Positions 35,404 through 48,150 of a stretch of 64,000 bases of DNA are shown piece by piece. The notes under the pieces are model-generated. The model was not told the DNA's origin. It did no database searches and saw nothing but the letters and a program-made list of their open reading frames with translations. The stretch is from NCBI RefSeq assembly GCF_051014685.1, contig NW_027478982.1:1-64000 (forward strand). The letters are read 5' to 3'. Both the position numbers and the translations under genes were made by a program. The DNA comes from Ptiloglossa arizonensis (taxonomy: Eukaryota > Arthropoda > Insecta > Hymenoptera > Colletidae). The first letter of the stretch is position 1. Each line of letters opens with the position of its first letter.

Positions 35404-38400
35404 AGACAACAAATTTTTCGCAATTCTGCTGCTCCAAACGCTTAACCAGAATGGCCTAGGGAAAAAATACACGTACCGTTGTAATCGGGCGAGTTTCTAC
35501 TTTCAAATGCAATAGGAATTTTCGGGTTAGGTCAATCCGTTCGCGAGATATGGGTGTTTGAAGCCAAGAAATGGTTGAGAAGGCAAAAAATTTTTCGCAA
35601 TTCTGCTGCTTCAAACGCTTAACCGGAATGGCCTAGGGAAAAAATACACATACCGTTGTAATCGGGCGAGTTTCTACTTTCAGATGCAACAGGAATTTTT
35701 GGGTTAGGTCAATCCATTCGCGAGATATGGGAGTTTGAAGCTAAGAAATGGTTGAGAAGAGAACAAATTTTTCGCAATTCTGCTGCTCCCAACGCTTAAC
35801 CAAAATGGCCTAGGGAAAAAATACACATACCGTTGTAATCGGCCGAGTTTCTACTTTCAGATGCAACAGGAATTTTTGGGTTAGGTCAATCCGTTCGCGA
35901 GATATGGGAGTTTGAAGCTAAGAAATGGTTGAGAAGAGAACAAATTTTTCGCAATTCTGCTGCTTCAAACGCTTAACCAGAATGGCCTAGGGAAAAAATA
36001 CCCGTACCGTTGTAATCGGGCAAGTTTCTACTTTCAGATGCAATAGGAATTTTTGGGTTAGGTCAATCCGTTCGCCAGATATGGGAGTTTGAAACTAAGA
36101 ATAGGTTGAGAAGACAACAAATTTTTCGCACTTCTGCTGCTCCAAACGCTTAACCAGAGTGGCCTAGGGAAAAAATACCCGTACCGTTGTAATCGGGCGA
36201 GTTTCTACTTTCAGATGCAATAGGAATTTTTGGGTTATGTCAATCCGTTCGCCAGATATGGGAGTTTGAAACTAAGAATAGGTTGAGAAGACAACAAATT
36301 TTAGGCACTTCTGCTGCTCCAAACGCTTAACCAGAATGGCCTACGGAAAAAATACACATACCGTTGTAATCGGGCGAGTTTCTACTTTCAGATGCAATAG
36401 GAATTTTTGGGTTAGGTCAATCCGTTCGCGAGATATGGGAGTTTGAAGCCAAGAAATGGTTGAGAAGGCAAAAAATTTTTCGCAATTCTGCTGCTTCAAA
36501 CGCTTAACCGGAATGGCCTAGGGAAAAAATACACATACCGTTGTAATCGGGCGACTTTCTACTTTCAGATGCAATGGGAATTTTTGGGTTAGGTCAAACC
36601 GTTCGCGACATATGGGAGTTTGAAACTAAGAAATGGTTGAGAAGAGAACAAATTTTTCGCAATTCTGCTGCTTCAAACGCTTAACCAGAGTGGCCTAGGG
36701 AAAAAATACCCGTACCGTTGTAATCGGGCGAGTTTCTACTTTCAGATGCAATAGGAATTTTTGGGTTAGGTCAATCCGTTCGCCAGATATGGGAGTTTGA
36801 AACTAAGAATAGGTTGAGAAGACAACAAATTTTTCGCACTTCTGCTGCTCCAAACGCTTAACCGGAATGGCCTAGGGAAAAAATACACAAACCGTTGTAA
36901 TCGGGCGAGTTTCTACTTTCAGATGCAATAGGAATTTTTGGGTTATGTCAATCCGTTCGCGAGATATGGGTGTTTGAAGACAAGAAATGGTTGAGAAGGC
37001 AAAAAATTTTTCGCAATTCTGCTGCTCCAAACGCTTAACCAGAATTGCCTAGGGAAAAAATACACACACCGTTGTAATCGGGCGAGTTTCTACTTTCAGA
37101 TGCAACAGGAATTTTTGGGTTAGGTCAATCCGTTCGCGAGATATGGGAGTTTGAAGCTAAGAAATGGTTGAGAAGAGAACAAATTTTTCGCAATTCTGCT
37201 GCTTCAAACGCTTAACCAGAATGGCCTAGGGAAAAAATACCCGTACCGTTGTAATCGGGCAAGTTTCTACTTTCAGATGCAATAGGAATTTTTGGGTTAG
37301 GTCAATCCGTTCGCCAGATATGGGAGTTTGAAACTAAGAATAGGTTGAGAAGACAACATATTTTTCGCACTTCTGCTGCTCCAAACGCTTAACCAAAATG
37401 GCCTAGGGAAAAAATACACATACCGTTGTAATCGGGCGAGTTTCTACTTTCAGATGCAATAGGAATTTTTGGGTTAGGTCAATCCGTTCGCGAGATATGG
37501 GAGTTTGAAGCCAAGAAATGGTTGAGAAGGCAAAAAATTTTTCGCAATTCTGCTGCTTCAAACGCTTAACCAGAATGGCCTAGGGAAAAAATACACATAC
37601 CGTTGTAATCGGGCGAGTTTCTACTTTCAGATGTAATGGGAATTTTTGGGTTAGGTCAAACCGTTCGCCAGATATGGGAGTTTGAAACTAAGAAATGGTT
37701 GAGAAGACAACAAATTTTTCGCACTTCTGCTGCTCCAAACGCTTAACCAGAATGGCCTACGGAAAAAATACACATACCGTTGTAATCGGGCGAGTTTCTA
37801 CTTTCAGATGCAATAGGAATTTTTGGGTTAGGTCAAACCGTTCGCGAGATATGGGAGTTTGAAGCCAAGAAATGGTTGAGAAGGCAAAAAATTTTTCGCA
37901 ATTCTGCTGCTTCAAACGCTTAACCAGAATGGCCAAGGGAAAAAATACACATACCGTTGTAATCGGGCGAGTTTCTACTTTCAGATGCAATAGGAATTTT
38001 TGGGTTAGGTCAATCCGTTCGCCAGATACGGGAGTTTGGAACTAAGAATAGGTTGAGAAGACAACAAATTTTTCGCAATTCTGCTGCTTCAAACGCTTAT
38101 CCAGAATGGCCTAGGGAAAAAATACACATACCGTTGTAATCGGGCGAGTTTCTACTTTCAGACGCAGCAGGAATTTTTGTGTTTGGTCAATCCGTTCGCG
38201 AGATATGGGAGTTTGAATCTAAGAAATGGTTGAGAAGAGAACAAATTTTTCGCAATTCTGCTGCTCCAAATGCTTAACCGGAATGGCCTAGGGAAAAAAT
38301 ACACATACCGTTGTAATCGGCCGAGTTTCTACTTTCAGATGCAACAGGAATTTTTGGGTTAGGTCAATCCGTTCGCGAGATATGGGAGTTTGAAGCTAAG

Positions 38401-40057
38401 AAATGGTTGAGAAGAGAACAAATTTTTCGCAATTCTGCTGCTTCAAACGCTTAACCAGAATGGCCTAGGGAAAAAATACCCGTACCGTTGTAATCGGGCG
38501 AGTTTCTACTTTCAGATGCAATAGGAATTTTTGGGTTAGGTCAATCCGTTCGCGAGATATGGGAGTTTGAAGCCAAGAAATGGTTGAGAAGGCAAAAAAT
38601 TTTTCGCAATTCTGCTGCTTCAAACGCTTAACCAGAATGGCCTAGGGAAAAAATACACATACCGTTGTAATCGGGCGAGTTTCTACTTTCAGATGCAATG
38701 GGAATTTTTGGGTTAGGTCAAACCGTTCGCGACATATGGGAGTTTGAAACTAAGAAATGGTTGAGAAGAGAACAAATTTTTCGCAATTCTGCTGCTTCAA
38801 ACGCTTAACCAGAGTGGCCTAGGGAAAAAATACCCGCACCGTTGTAATCGGGCGAGTTTCTACTTTCAGATGCAATAGGAATTTTTGGGTTAGGTCAATC
38901 CGTTCGCCAGATATGGGAGTTTGAAACTAAGAATAGGTTGAGAAGACAACAAATTTTTCGCACTTGTGCTGCTCCAAACGCTTAACCAGAATGGCCTACG
39001 GAAAAAATACACATACCGTTGTAATCGGGCGAGTTTCTACTTTCAGATGCAATAGGAATTTTTGGGTTAGGTCAATCCGTTCGCGAGATATGGGAGTTTG
39101 AAGCCAAGAAATGGTTGAGAAGGCAAAAAATTTTTCGCAATTCTGCTGCTTCAAACGCTTAACCAGAATGGCCTAGGGAAAAAATACACATACCGTTGTA
39201 ATCGGGCGAGTTTCTACTTTCAGATGCAATGGGAATTTTTGGGTTAGGTCAAACCGTTCGCGACATATGGGAGTTTGAAACTAAGAAATGGTTGAGAAGA
39301 CAACAAATTTTTCGCAATTCTGCTGCTCCAAACGCTTAACCAGAATGGCCTAGGGAAAAAATACACGTACCGTTGTAATCGGGCGAGTTTCTACTTTCAA
39401 ATGCAATAGGAATTTTCGGGTTAGGTCAATCCGTTCGCGAGATATGGGAGTTTGAAGCTAAGAAATGTTTGAGAAGAGAACAAATTTTTCGCAAATCTGC
39501 TGCTTCAAACGCTTAACCAGAATGGCCTAGGGAAAAAATACACATACCGTTGTAATCGGGCGAGTTTCTACTTTCAAATGCAATAGGACTTTTTGGGTCA
39601 GGTCAGTCCGTTCGCGAGATATGGGAGTTTGAAGCCAAAAAATGGTTGAGAAGGCAAAAAATTTTTCGCAATTCTGCTGCTTCAAAAGCTTAACCAGAAT
39701 GGCCTAGGGAAAAAATACACATACCGTTGTAATTGGGCGAGTTTCTACTTTCAGATGCACTAGGAATTTTTGGGTTAGGTCAATCAGTTCGCGACATATG
39801 GGAGTTTGAAGCTAAGAAATGGTTGAGAAGAGAACAAATTTTTCGCAATTCTGCTGCTTCAAACGCTTAACCAGAATGGCCTAGGGAAAAAATACACATA
39901 CCGTTGTAATCGGGCGAGTTTCTACCTTCAGATGCAATGGGAATTTTTGGGTTAGGTCAAACCGTTCGCGACATATGGGAGTTTGAAACTAAGAAATGGT
40001 TGAGAAGAGAACAAATTTTTCGCACTTCTGCTGCTCCAAACGCTTAACCAGAATGGC
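35103..40057 (+). repeat. Large higher-order unit, copy A (28 monomers, 4955 bp)
   Basis: First and longest of three tandem copies. It starts in a GGCCTACGG monomer and includes the CTTAACAGAATGG deletion monomer, an AATTTTAGGCACTTC monomer (36301), ATGTAATGGG (37632), GGCCAAGGG (37931), one perfect CENP-B-type core (38017), CCCGCACC (38833), GCACTTGTGC (38962), GCAAATCTGC (39490) and the TTCAAAAGCTTAACC monomer (39684). Compared with copy C I saw very few substitutions, including TTATGTC (36234) and GAATCTAAG (38215). Confidence 0.9.
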
Positions 40058-43000
40058 CTACGGAAAAAATACACATACCGTTGTAATCGGGCGAGTTTCT
40101 ACTTTCAGATGCAATAGGAATTTTTGGGTTAGGTCAATCCGTTCGCGAGATATGGGAGTTTGAAGCCAAGAAATGGTTGAGAAGGCAAAAAATTTTTCGC
40201 AATTCTGCTGCTTCAAACGCTTAACAGAATGGCCTAGGGAAAAAATACACATACCGTTGTAATCGGGCGAGTTTCTACTTTCAGATGCAATGGGAATTTT
40301 TGGGTTAGGTCAAACCGTTCGCGACATATGGGAGTTTGAAACTAAGAAATGGTTGAGAAGACAACAAATTTTTCGCAATTCTGCTGCTCCAAACGCTTAA
40401 CCAGAATGGCCTAGGGAAAAAATACACGTACCGTTGTAATCGGGCGAGTTTCTACTTTCAAATGCAATAGGAATTTTCGGGTTAGGTCAATCCGTTCGCG
40501 AGATATGGGTGTTTGAAGCCAAGAAATGGTTGAGAAGGCAAAAAATTTTTCGCAATTCTGCTGCTTCAAACGCTTAACCGGAATGGCCTAGGGAAAAAAT
40601 ACACATACCGTTGTAATCGGGCGAGTTTCTACTTTCAGATGCAACAGGAATTTTTGGGTTAGGTCAATCCATTCGCGAGATATGGGAGTTTGAAGCTAAG
40701 AAATGGTTGAGAAGAGAACAAATTTTTCGCAATTCTGCTGCTCCCAACGCTTAACCAAAATGGCCTAGGGAAAAAATACACATACCGTTGTAATCGGCCG
40801 AGTTTCTACTTTCAGATGCAACAGGAATTTTTGGGTTAGGTCAATCCGTTCGCGAGATATGGGAGTTTGAAGCTAAGAAATGGTTGAGAAGAGAACAAAT
40901 TTTTCGCAATTCTGCTGCTTCAAACGCTTAACCAGAATGGCCTAGGGAAAAAATACCCGTACCGTTGTAATCGGGCAAGTTTCTACTTTCAGATGCAATA
41001 GGAATTTTTGGGTTAGGTCAATCCGTTCGCCAGATATGGGAGTTTGAAACTAAGAATAGGTTGAGAAGACAACAAATTTTTCGCACTTCTGCTGCTCCAA
41101 ACGCTTAACCAGAGTGGCCTAGGGAAAAAATACCCGTACCGTTGTAATCGGGCGAGTTTCTACTTTCAGATGCAATAGGAATTTTTGGGTTAGGTCAATC
41201 CGTTCGCCAGATATGGGAGTTTGAAACTAAGAATAGGTTGAGAAGACAACAAATTTTAGGCACTTCTGCTGCTCCAAACGCTTAACCAGAATGGCCTACG
41301 GAAAAAATACACATACCGTTGTAATCGGGCGAGTTTCTACTTTCAGATGCAATAGGAATTTTTGGGTTAGGTCAATCCGTTCGCGAGATATGGGAGTTTG
41401 AAGCCAAGAAATGGTTGAGAAGGCAAAAAATTTTTCGCAATTCTGCTGCTTCAAACGCTTAACCGGAATGGCCTAGGGAAAAAATACACATACCGTTGTA
41501 ATCGGGCGACTTTCTACTTTCAGATGCAATGGGAATTTTTGGGTTAGGTCAAACCGTTCGCGACATATGGGAGTTTGAAACTAAGAAATGGTTGAGAAGA
41601 GAACAAATTTTTCGCAATTCTGCTGCTTCAAACGCTTAACCAGAGTGGCCTAGGGAAAAAATACCCGTACCGTTGTAATCGGGCGAGTTTCTACTTTCAG
41701 ATGCAATAGGAATTTTTGGGTTAGGTCAATCCGTTCGCCAGATATGGGAGTTTGAAACTAAGAATAGGTTGAGAAGACAACAAATTTTTCGCACTTCTGC
41801 TGCTCCAAACGCTTAACCAGAATGGCCTAGGGAAAAAATACCCGTACCGTTGTAATCGGGCGAGTTTCTACTTTCAGATGCAATAGGAATTTTTGGGTTA
41901 GGTCAATCCGTTCGCGAGATATGGGAGTTTGAAGCCAAGAAATGGTTGAGAAGGCAAAAAATTTTTCGCAATTCTGCTGCTTCAAACGCTTAACCAGAAT
42001 GGCCTAGGGAAAAAATACACATACCGTTGTAATCGGGCGAGTTTCTACTTTCAGATGCAATGGGAATTTTTGGGTTAGGTCAAACCGTTCGCGACATATG
42101 GGAGTTTGAAACTAAGAAATGGTTGAGAAGAGAACAAATTTTTCGCAATTCTGCTGCTTCAAACGCTTAACCAGAGTGGCCTAGGGAAAAAATACCCGCA
42201 CCGTTGTAATCGGGCGAGTTTCTACTTTCAGATGCAATAGGAATTTTTGGGTTAGGTCAATCCGTTCGCCAGATATGGGAGTTTGAAACTAAGAATAGGT
42301 TGAGAAGACAACAAATTTTTCGCACTTGTGCTGCTCCAAACGCTTAACCAGAATGGCCTACGGAAAAAATACACATACCGTTGTAATCGGGCGAGTTTCT
42401 ACTTTCAGATGCAATAGGAATTTTTGGGTTAGGTCAATCCGTTCGCGAGATATGGGAGTTTGAAGCCAAGAAATGGTTGAGAAGGCAAAAAATTTTTCGC
42501 AATTCTGCTGCTTCAAACGCTTAACCAGAATGGCCTAGGGAAAAAATACACATACCGTTGTAATCGGGCGAGTTTCTACTTTCAGATGCAATGGGAATTT
42601 TTGGGTTAGGTCAAACCGTTCGCGACATATGGGAGTTTGAAACTAAGAAATGGTTGAGAAGACAACAAATTTTTCGCAATTCTGCTGCTCCAAACGCTTA
42701 ACCAGAATGGCCTAGGGAAAAAATACACGTACCGTTGTAATCGGGCGAGTTTCTACTTTCAAATGCAATAGGAATTTTCGGGTTAGGTCAATCCGTTCGC
42801 GAGATATGGGAGTTTGAAGCTAAGAAATGTTTGAGAAGAGAACAAATTTTTCGCAAATCTGCTGCTTCAAACGCTTAACCAGAATGGCCTAGGGAAAAAA
42901 TACACATACCGTTGTAATCGGGCGAGTTTCTACTTTCAAATGCAATAGGACTTTTTGGGTCAGGTCAGTCCGTTCGCGAGATATGGGAGTTTGAAGCCAA

Positions 43001-43419
43001 AAAATGGTTGAGAAGGCAAAAAATTTTTCGCAATTCTGCTGCTTCAAAAGCTTAACCAGAATGGCCTAGGGAAAAAATACACATACCGTTGTAATTGGGC
43101 GAGTTTCTACTTTCAGATGCACTAGGAATTTTTGGGTTAGGTCAATCAGTTCGCGACATATGGGAGTTTGAAGCTAAGAAATGGTTGAGAAGAGAACAAA
43201 TTTTTCGCAATTCTGCTGCTTCAAACGCTTAACCAGAATGGCCTAGGGAAAAAATACACATACCGTTGTAATCGGGCGAGTTTCTACCTTCAGATGCAAT
43301 GGGAATTTTTGGGTTAGGTCAAACCGTTCGCGACATATGGGAGTTTGAAACTAAGAAATGGTTGAGAAGAGAACAAATTTTTCGCACTTCTGCTGCTCCA
43401 AACGCTTAACCAGAATGGC
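40058..43419 (+). repeat. Large higher-order unit, copy B (19 monomers, 3362 bp)
   Basis: Offset from copy A is 4955 at its left part and 3362 at its right part, a difference of 1593 = 9 x 177, so copy B lacks nine internal monomers. The join is near 41800-41820, where a GCACTTCTGCTGCTCC monomer runs into AACCAGAATGGCCTAGGG with CCCGTACC. The lost part corresponds to about 36850-38440 of copy A and includes its perfect CENP-B-type core. AATTTTAGGCAC recurs at 41254, CCCGCACC at 42195 and GCACTTGTGC at 42324. Confidence 0.9.
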
Positions 43420-46400
43420 CTACGGAAAAAATACACATACCGTTGTAATCGGGCGAGTTTCTACTTTCAGATGCAATAGGAATTTTTGGGTTAGGTCAAT
43501 CCGTTCGCGAGATATGGGAGTTTGAAGCCAAGAAATGGTTGAGAAGGCAAAAAATTTTTCGCAATTCTGCTGCTTCAAACGCTTAACAGAATGGCCTAGG
43601 GAAAAAATACACATACCGTTGTAATCGGGCGAGTTTCTACTTTCAGATGCAATGGGAATTTTTGGGTTAGGTCAAACCGTTCGCGACATATGGGAGTTTG
43701 AAACTAAGAAATGGTTGAGAAGACAACAAATTTTTCGCAATTCTGCTGCTCCAAACGCTTAACCAGAATGGCCTAGGGAAAAAATACACGTACCGTTGTA
43801 ATCGGGCGAGTTTCTACTTTCAAATGCAATAGGAATTTTCGGGTTAGGTCAATCCGTTCGCGAGATATGGGTGTTTGAAGCCAAGAAATGGTTGAGAAGG
43901 CAAAAAATTTTTCGCAATTCTGCTGCTTCAAACGCTTAACCGGAATGGCCTAGGGAAAAAATACACATACCGTTGTAATCGGGCGAGTTTCTACTTTCAG
44001 ATGCAACAGGAATTTTTGGGTTAGGTCAATCCATTCGCGAGATATGGGAGTTTGAAGCTAAGAAATGGTTGAGAAGAGAACAAATTTTTCGCAATTCTGC
44101 TGCTCCCAACGCTTAACCAAAATGGCCTAGGGAAAAAATACACATACCGTTGTAATCGGCCGAGTTTCTACTTTCAGATGCAACAGGAATTTTTGGGTTA
44201 GGTCAATCCGTTCGCGAGATATGGGAGTTTGAAGCTAAGAAATGGTTGAGAAGAGAACAAATTTTTCGCAATTCTGCTGCTTCAAACGCTTAACCAGAAT
44301 GGCCTAGGGAAAAAATACCCGTACCGTTGTAATCGGGCAAGTTTCTACTTTCAGATGCAATAGGAATTTTTGGGTTAGGTCAATCCGTTCGCCAGATATG
44401 GGAGTTTGAAACTAAGAATAGGTTGAGAAGACAACAAATTTTTCGCACTTCTGCTGCTCCAAACGCTTAACCAGAGTGGCCTAGGGAAAAAATACCCGTA
44501 CCGTTGTAATCGGGCGAGTTTCTACTTTCAGATGCAATAGGAATTTTTGGGTTAGGTCAATCCGTTCGCCAGATATGGGAGTTTGAAACTAAGAATAGGT
44601 TGAGAAGACAACAAATTTTAGGCACTTCTGCTGCTCCAAACGCTTAACCAGAATGGCCTACGGAAAAAATACACATACCGTTGTAATCGGGCGAGTTTCT
44701 ACTTTCAGATGCAATAGGAATTTTTGGGTTAGGTCAATCCGTTCGCGAGATATGGGAGTTTGAAGCCAAGAAATGGTTGAGAAGGCAAAAAATTTTTCGC
44801 AATTCTGCTGCTTCAAACGCTTAACCGGAATGGCCTAGGGAAAAAATACACATACCGTTGTAATCGGGCGACTTTCTACTTTCAGATGCAATGGGAATTT
44901 TTGGGTTAGGTCAAACCGTTCGCGACATATGGGAGTTTGAAACTAAGAAATGGTTGAGAAGAGAACAAATTTTTCGCAATTCTGCTGCTTCAAACGCTTA
45001 ACCAGAGTGGCCTAGGGAAAAAATACCCGTACCGTTGTAATCGGGCGAGTTTCTACTTTCAGATGCAATAGGAATTTTTGGGTTAGGTCAATCCGTTCGC
45101 CAGATATGGGAGTTTGAAACTAAGAATAGGTTGAGAAGACAACAAATTTTTCGCACTTCTGCTGCTCCAAACGCTTAACCGGAATGGCCTAGGGAAAAAA
45201 TACACAAACCGTTGTAATCGGGCGAGTTTCTACTTTCAGATGCAATAGGAATTTTTGGGTTATGTCAATCCGTTCGCGAGATATGGGTGTTTGAAGACAA
45301 GAAATGGTTGAGAAGGCAAAAAATTTTTCGCAATTCTGCTGCTCCAAACGCTTAACCAGAATTGCCTAGGGAAAAAATACACACACCGTTGTAATCGGGC
45401 GAGTTTCTACTTTCAGATGCAACAGGAATTTTTGGGTTAGGTCAATCCGTTCGCGAGATATGGGAGTTTGAAGCTAAGAAATGGTTGAGAAGAGAACAAA
45501 TTTTTCGCAATTCTGCTGCTTCAAACGCTTAACCAGAATGGCCTAGGGAAAAAATACCCGTACCGTTGTAATCGGGCAAGTTTCTACTTTCAGATGCAAT
45601 AGGAATTTTTGGGTTAGGTCAATCCGTTCGCGAGATATGGGAGTTTGAAGCCAAGAAATGGTTGAGAAGGCAAAAAATTTTTCGCAATTCTGCTGCTTCA
45701 AACGCTTAACCAGAATGGCCTAGGGAAAAAATACACATACCGTTGTAATCGGGCGAGTTTCTACTTTCAGATGTAATGGGAATTTTTGGGTTAGGTCAAA
45801 CCGTTCGCCAGATATGGGAGTTTGAAACTAAGAAATGGTTGAGAAGACAACAAATTTTTCGCACTTCTGCTGCTCCAAACGCTTAACCAGAATGGCCTAC
45901 GGAAAAAATACACATACCGTTGTAATCGGGCGAGTTTCTACTTTCAGATGCAATAGGAATTTTTGGGTTAGGTCAAACCGTTCGCGAGATATGGGAGTTT
46001 GAAGCCAAGAAATGGTTGAGAAGGCAAAAAATTTTTCGCAATTCTGCTGCTTCAAACGCTTAACCAGAATGGCCAAGGGAAAAAATACACATACCGTTGT
46101 AATCGGGCGAGTTTCTACTTTCAGATGCAATAGGAATTTTTGGGTTAGGTCAATCCGTTCGCCAGATACGGGAGTTTGGAACTAAGAATAGGTTGAGAAG
46201 ACAACAAATTTTTCGCAATTCTGCTGCTTCAAACGCTTATCCAGAATGGCCTAGGGAAAAAATACACATACCGTTGTAATCGGGCGAGTTTCTACTTTCA
46301 GACGCAGCAGGAATTTTTGTGTTTGGTCAATCCGTTCGCGAGATATGGGAGTTTGAAGCTAAGAAATGGTTGAGAAGAGAACAAATTTTTCGCAATTCTG

Positions 46401-48150
46401 CTGCTCCAAATGCTTAACCGGAATGGCCTAGGGAAAAAATACACATACCGTTGTAATCGGCCGAGTTTCTACTTTCAGATGCAACAGGAATTTTTGGGTT
46501 AGGTCAATCCGTTCGCGAGATATGGGAGTTTGAAGCTAAGAAATGGTTGAGAAGAGAACAAATTTTTCGCAATTCTGCTACTTCAAACGCTTAACCAGAA
46601 TGGCCTAGGGAAAAAATACCCGTACCGTTGTAATCGGGCGAGTTTCTACTTTCAGATGCAATAGGAATTTTTGGGTTAGGTCAATCCGTTCGCGAGATAT
46701 GGGAGTTTGAAGCCAAGAAATGGTTGAGAAGGCAAAAAATTTTTCGCAATTCTGCTGCTTCAAACGCTTAACCAGAATGGCCTAGGGAAAAAATACACAT
46801 ACCGTTGTAATCGGGCGAGTTTCTACTTTCAGATGCAATGGGAATTTTTGGGTTAGGTCAAACCGTTCGCGACATATGGGAGTTTGAAACTAAGAAATGG
46901 TTGAGAAGAGAACAAATTTTTCGCAATTCTGCTGCTTCAAACGCTTAACCAGAGTGGCCTAGGGAAAAAATACCCGCACCGTTGTAATCGGGCGAGTTTC
47001 TACTTTCAGATGCAATAGGAATTTTTGGGTTAGGTCAATCCGTTCGCCAGATATGGGAGTTTGAAACTAAGAATAGGTTGAGAAGACAACAAATTTTTCG
47101 CACTTGTGCTGCTCCAAACGCTTAACCAGAATGGCCTACGGAAAAAATACACATACCGTTGTAATCGGGCGAGTTTCTACTTTCAGATGCAATAGGAATT
47201 TTTGGGTTAGGTCAATCCGTTCGCGAGATATGGGAGTTTGAAGCCAAGAAATGGTTGAGAAGGCAAAAAATTTTTCGCAATTCTGCTGCTTCAAACGCTT
47301 AACCAGAATGGCCTAGGGAAAAAATACACATACCGTTGTAATCGGGCGAGTTTCTACTTTCAGATGCAATGGGAATTTTTGGGTTAGGTCAAACCGTTCG
47401 CGACATATGGGAGTTTGAAACTAAGAAATGGTTGAGAAGACAACAAATTTTTCGCAATTCTGCTGCTCCAAACGCTTAACCAGAATGGCCTAGGGAAAAA
47501 ATACACGTACCGTTGTAATCGGGCGAGTTTCTACTTTCAAATGCAATAGGAATTTTCGGGTTAGGTCAATCCGTTCGCGAGATATGGGAGTTTGAAGCTA
47601 AGAAATGTTTGAGAAGAGAACAAATTTTTCGCAAATCTGCTGCTTCAAACGCTTAACCAGAATGGCCTAGGGAAAAAATACACATACCGTTGTAATCGGG
47701 CGAGTTTCTACTTTCAAATGCAATAGGACTTTTTGGGTCAGGTCAGTCCGTTCGCGAGATATGGGAGTTTGAAGCCAAAAAATGGTTGAGAAGGCAAAAA
47801 ATTTTTCGCAATTCTGCTGCTTCAAAAGCTTAACCAGAATGGCCTAGGGAAAAAATACACATACCGTTGTAATTGGGCGAGTTTCTACTTTCAGATGCAC
47901 TAGGAATTTTTGGGTTAGGTCAATCAGTTCGCGACATATGGGAGTTTGAAGCTAAGAAATGGTTGAGAAGAGAACAAATTTTTCGCAATTCTGCTGCTTC
48001 AAACGCTTAACCAGAATGGCCTAGGGAAAAAATACACATACCGTTGTAATCGGGCGAGTTTCTACCTTCAGATGCAATGGGAATTTTTGGGTTAGGTCAA
48101 ACCGTTCGCGACATATGGGAGTTTGAAACTAAGAAATGGTTGAGAAGAGA
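43420..48150 (+). repeat. Large higher-order unit, copy C (about 27 monomers)
   Basis: Follows copy A for its whole length, at offset 8317 on the left (35103 to 43420) and 8140 on the right (37757 to 45897), so one monomer is missing near 45620. There GGGCAAGTTTC runs directly into a GAAGCCAAG monomer, skipping the one at 37300-37480 in copy A. It restores the nine monomers absent from copy B and carries the core at 46157. A private change is CTGCTACTTC (46577). Past 48150 it continues into AACCAGAGTGG, as found before copy A. Confidence 0.9.
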
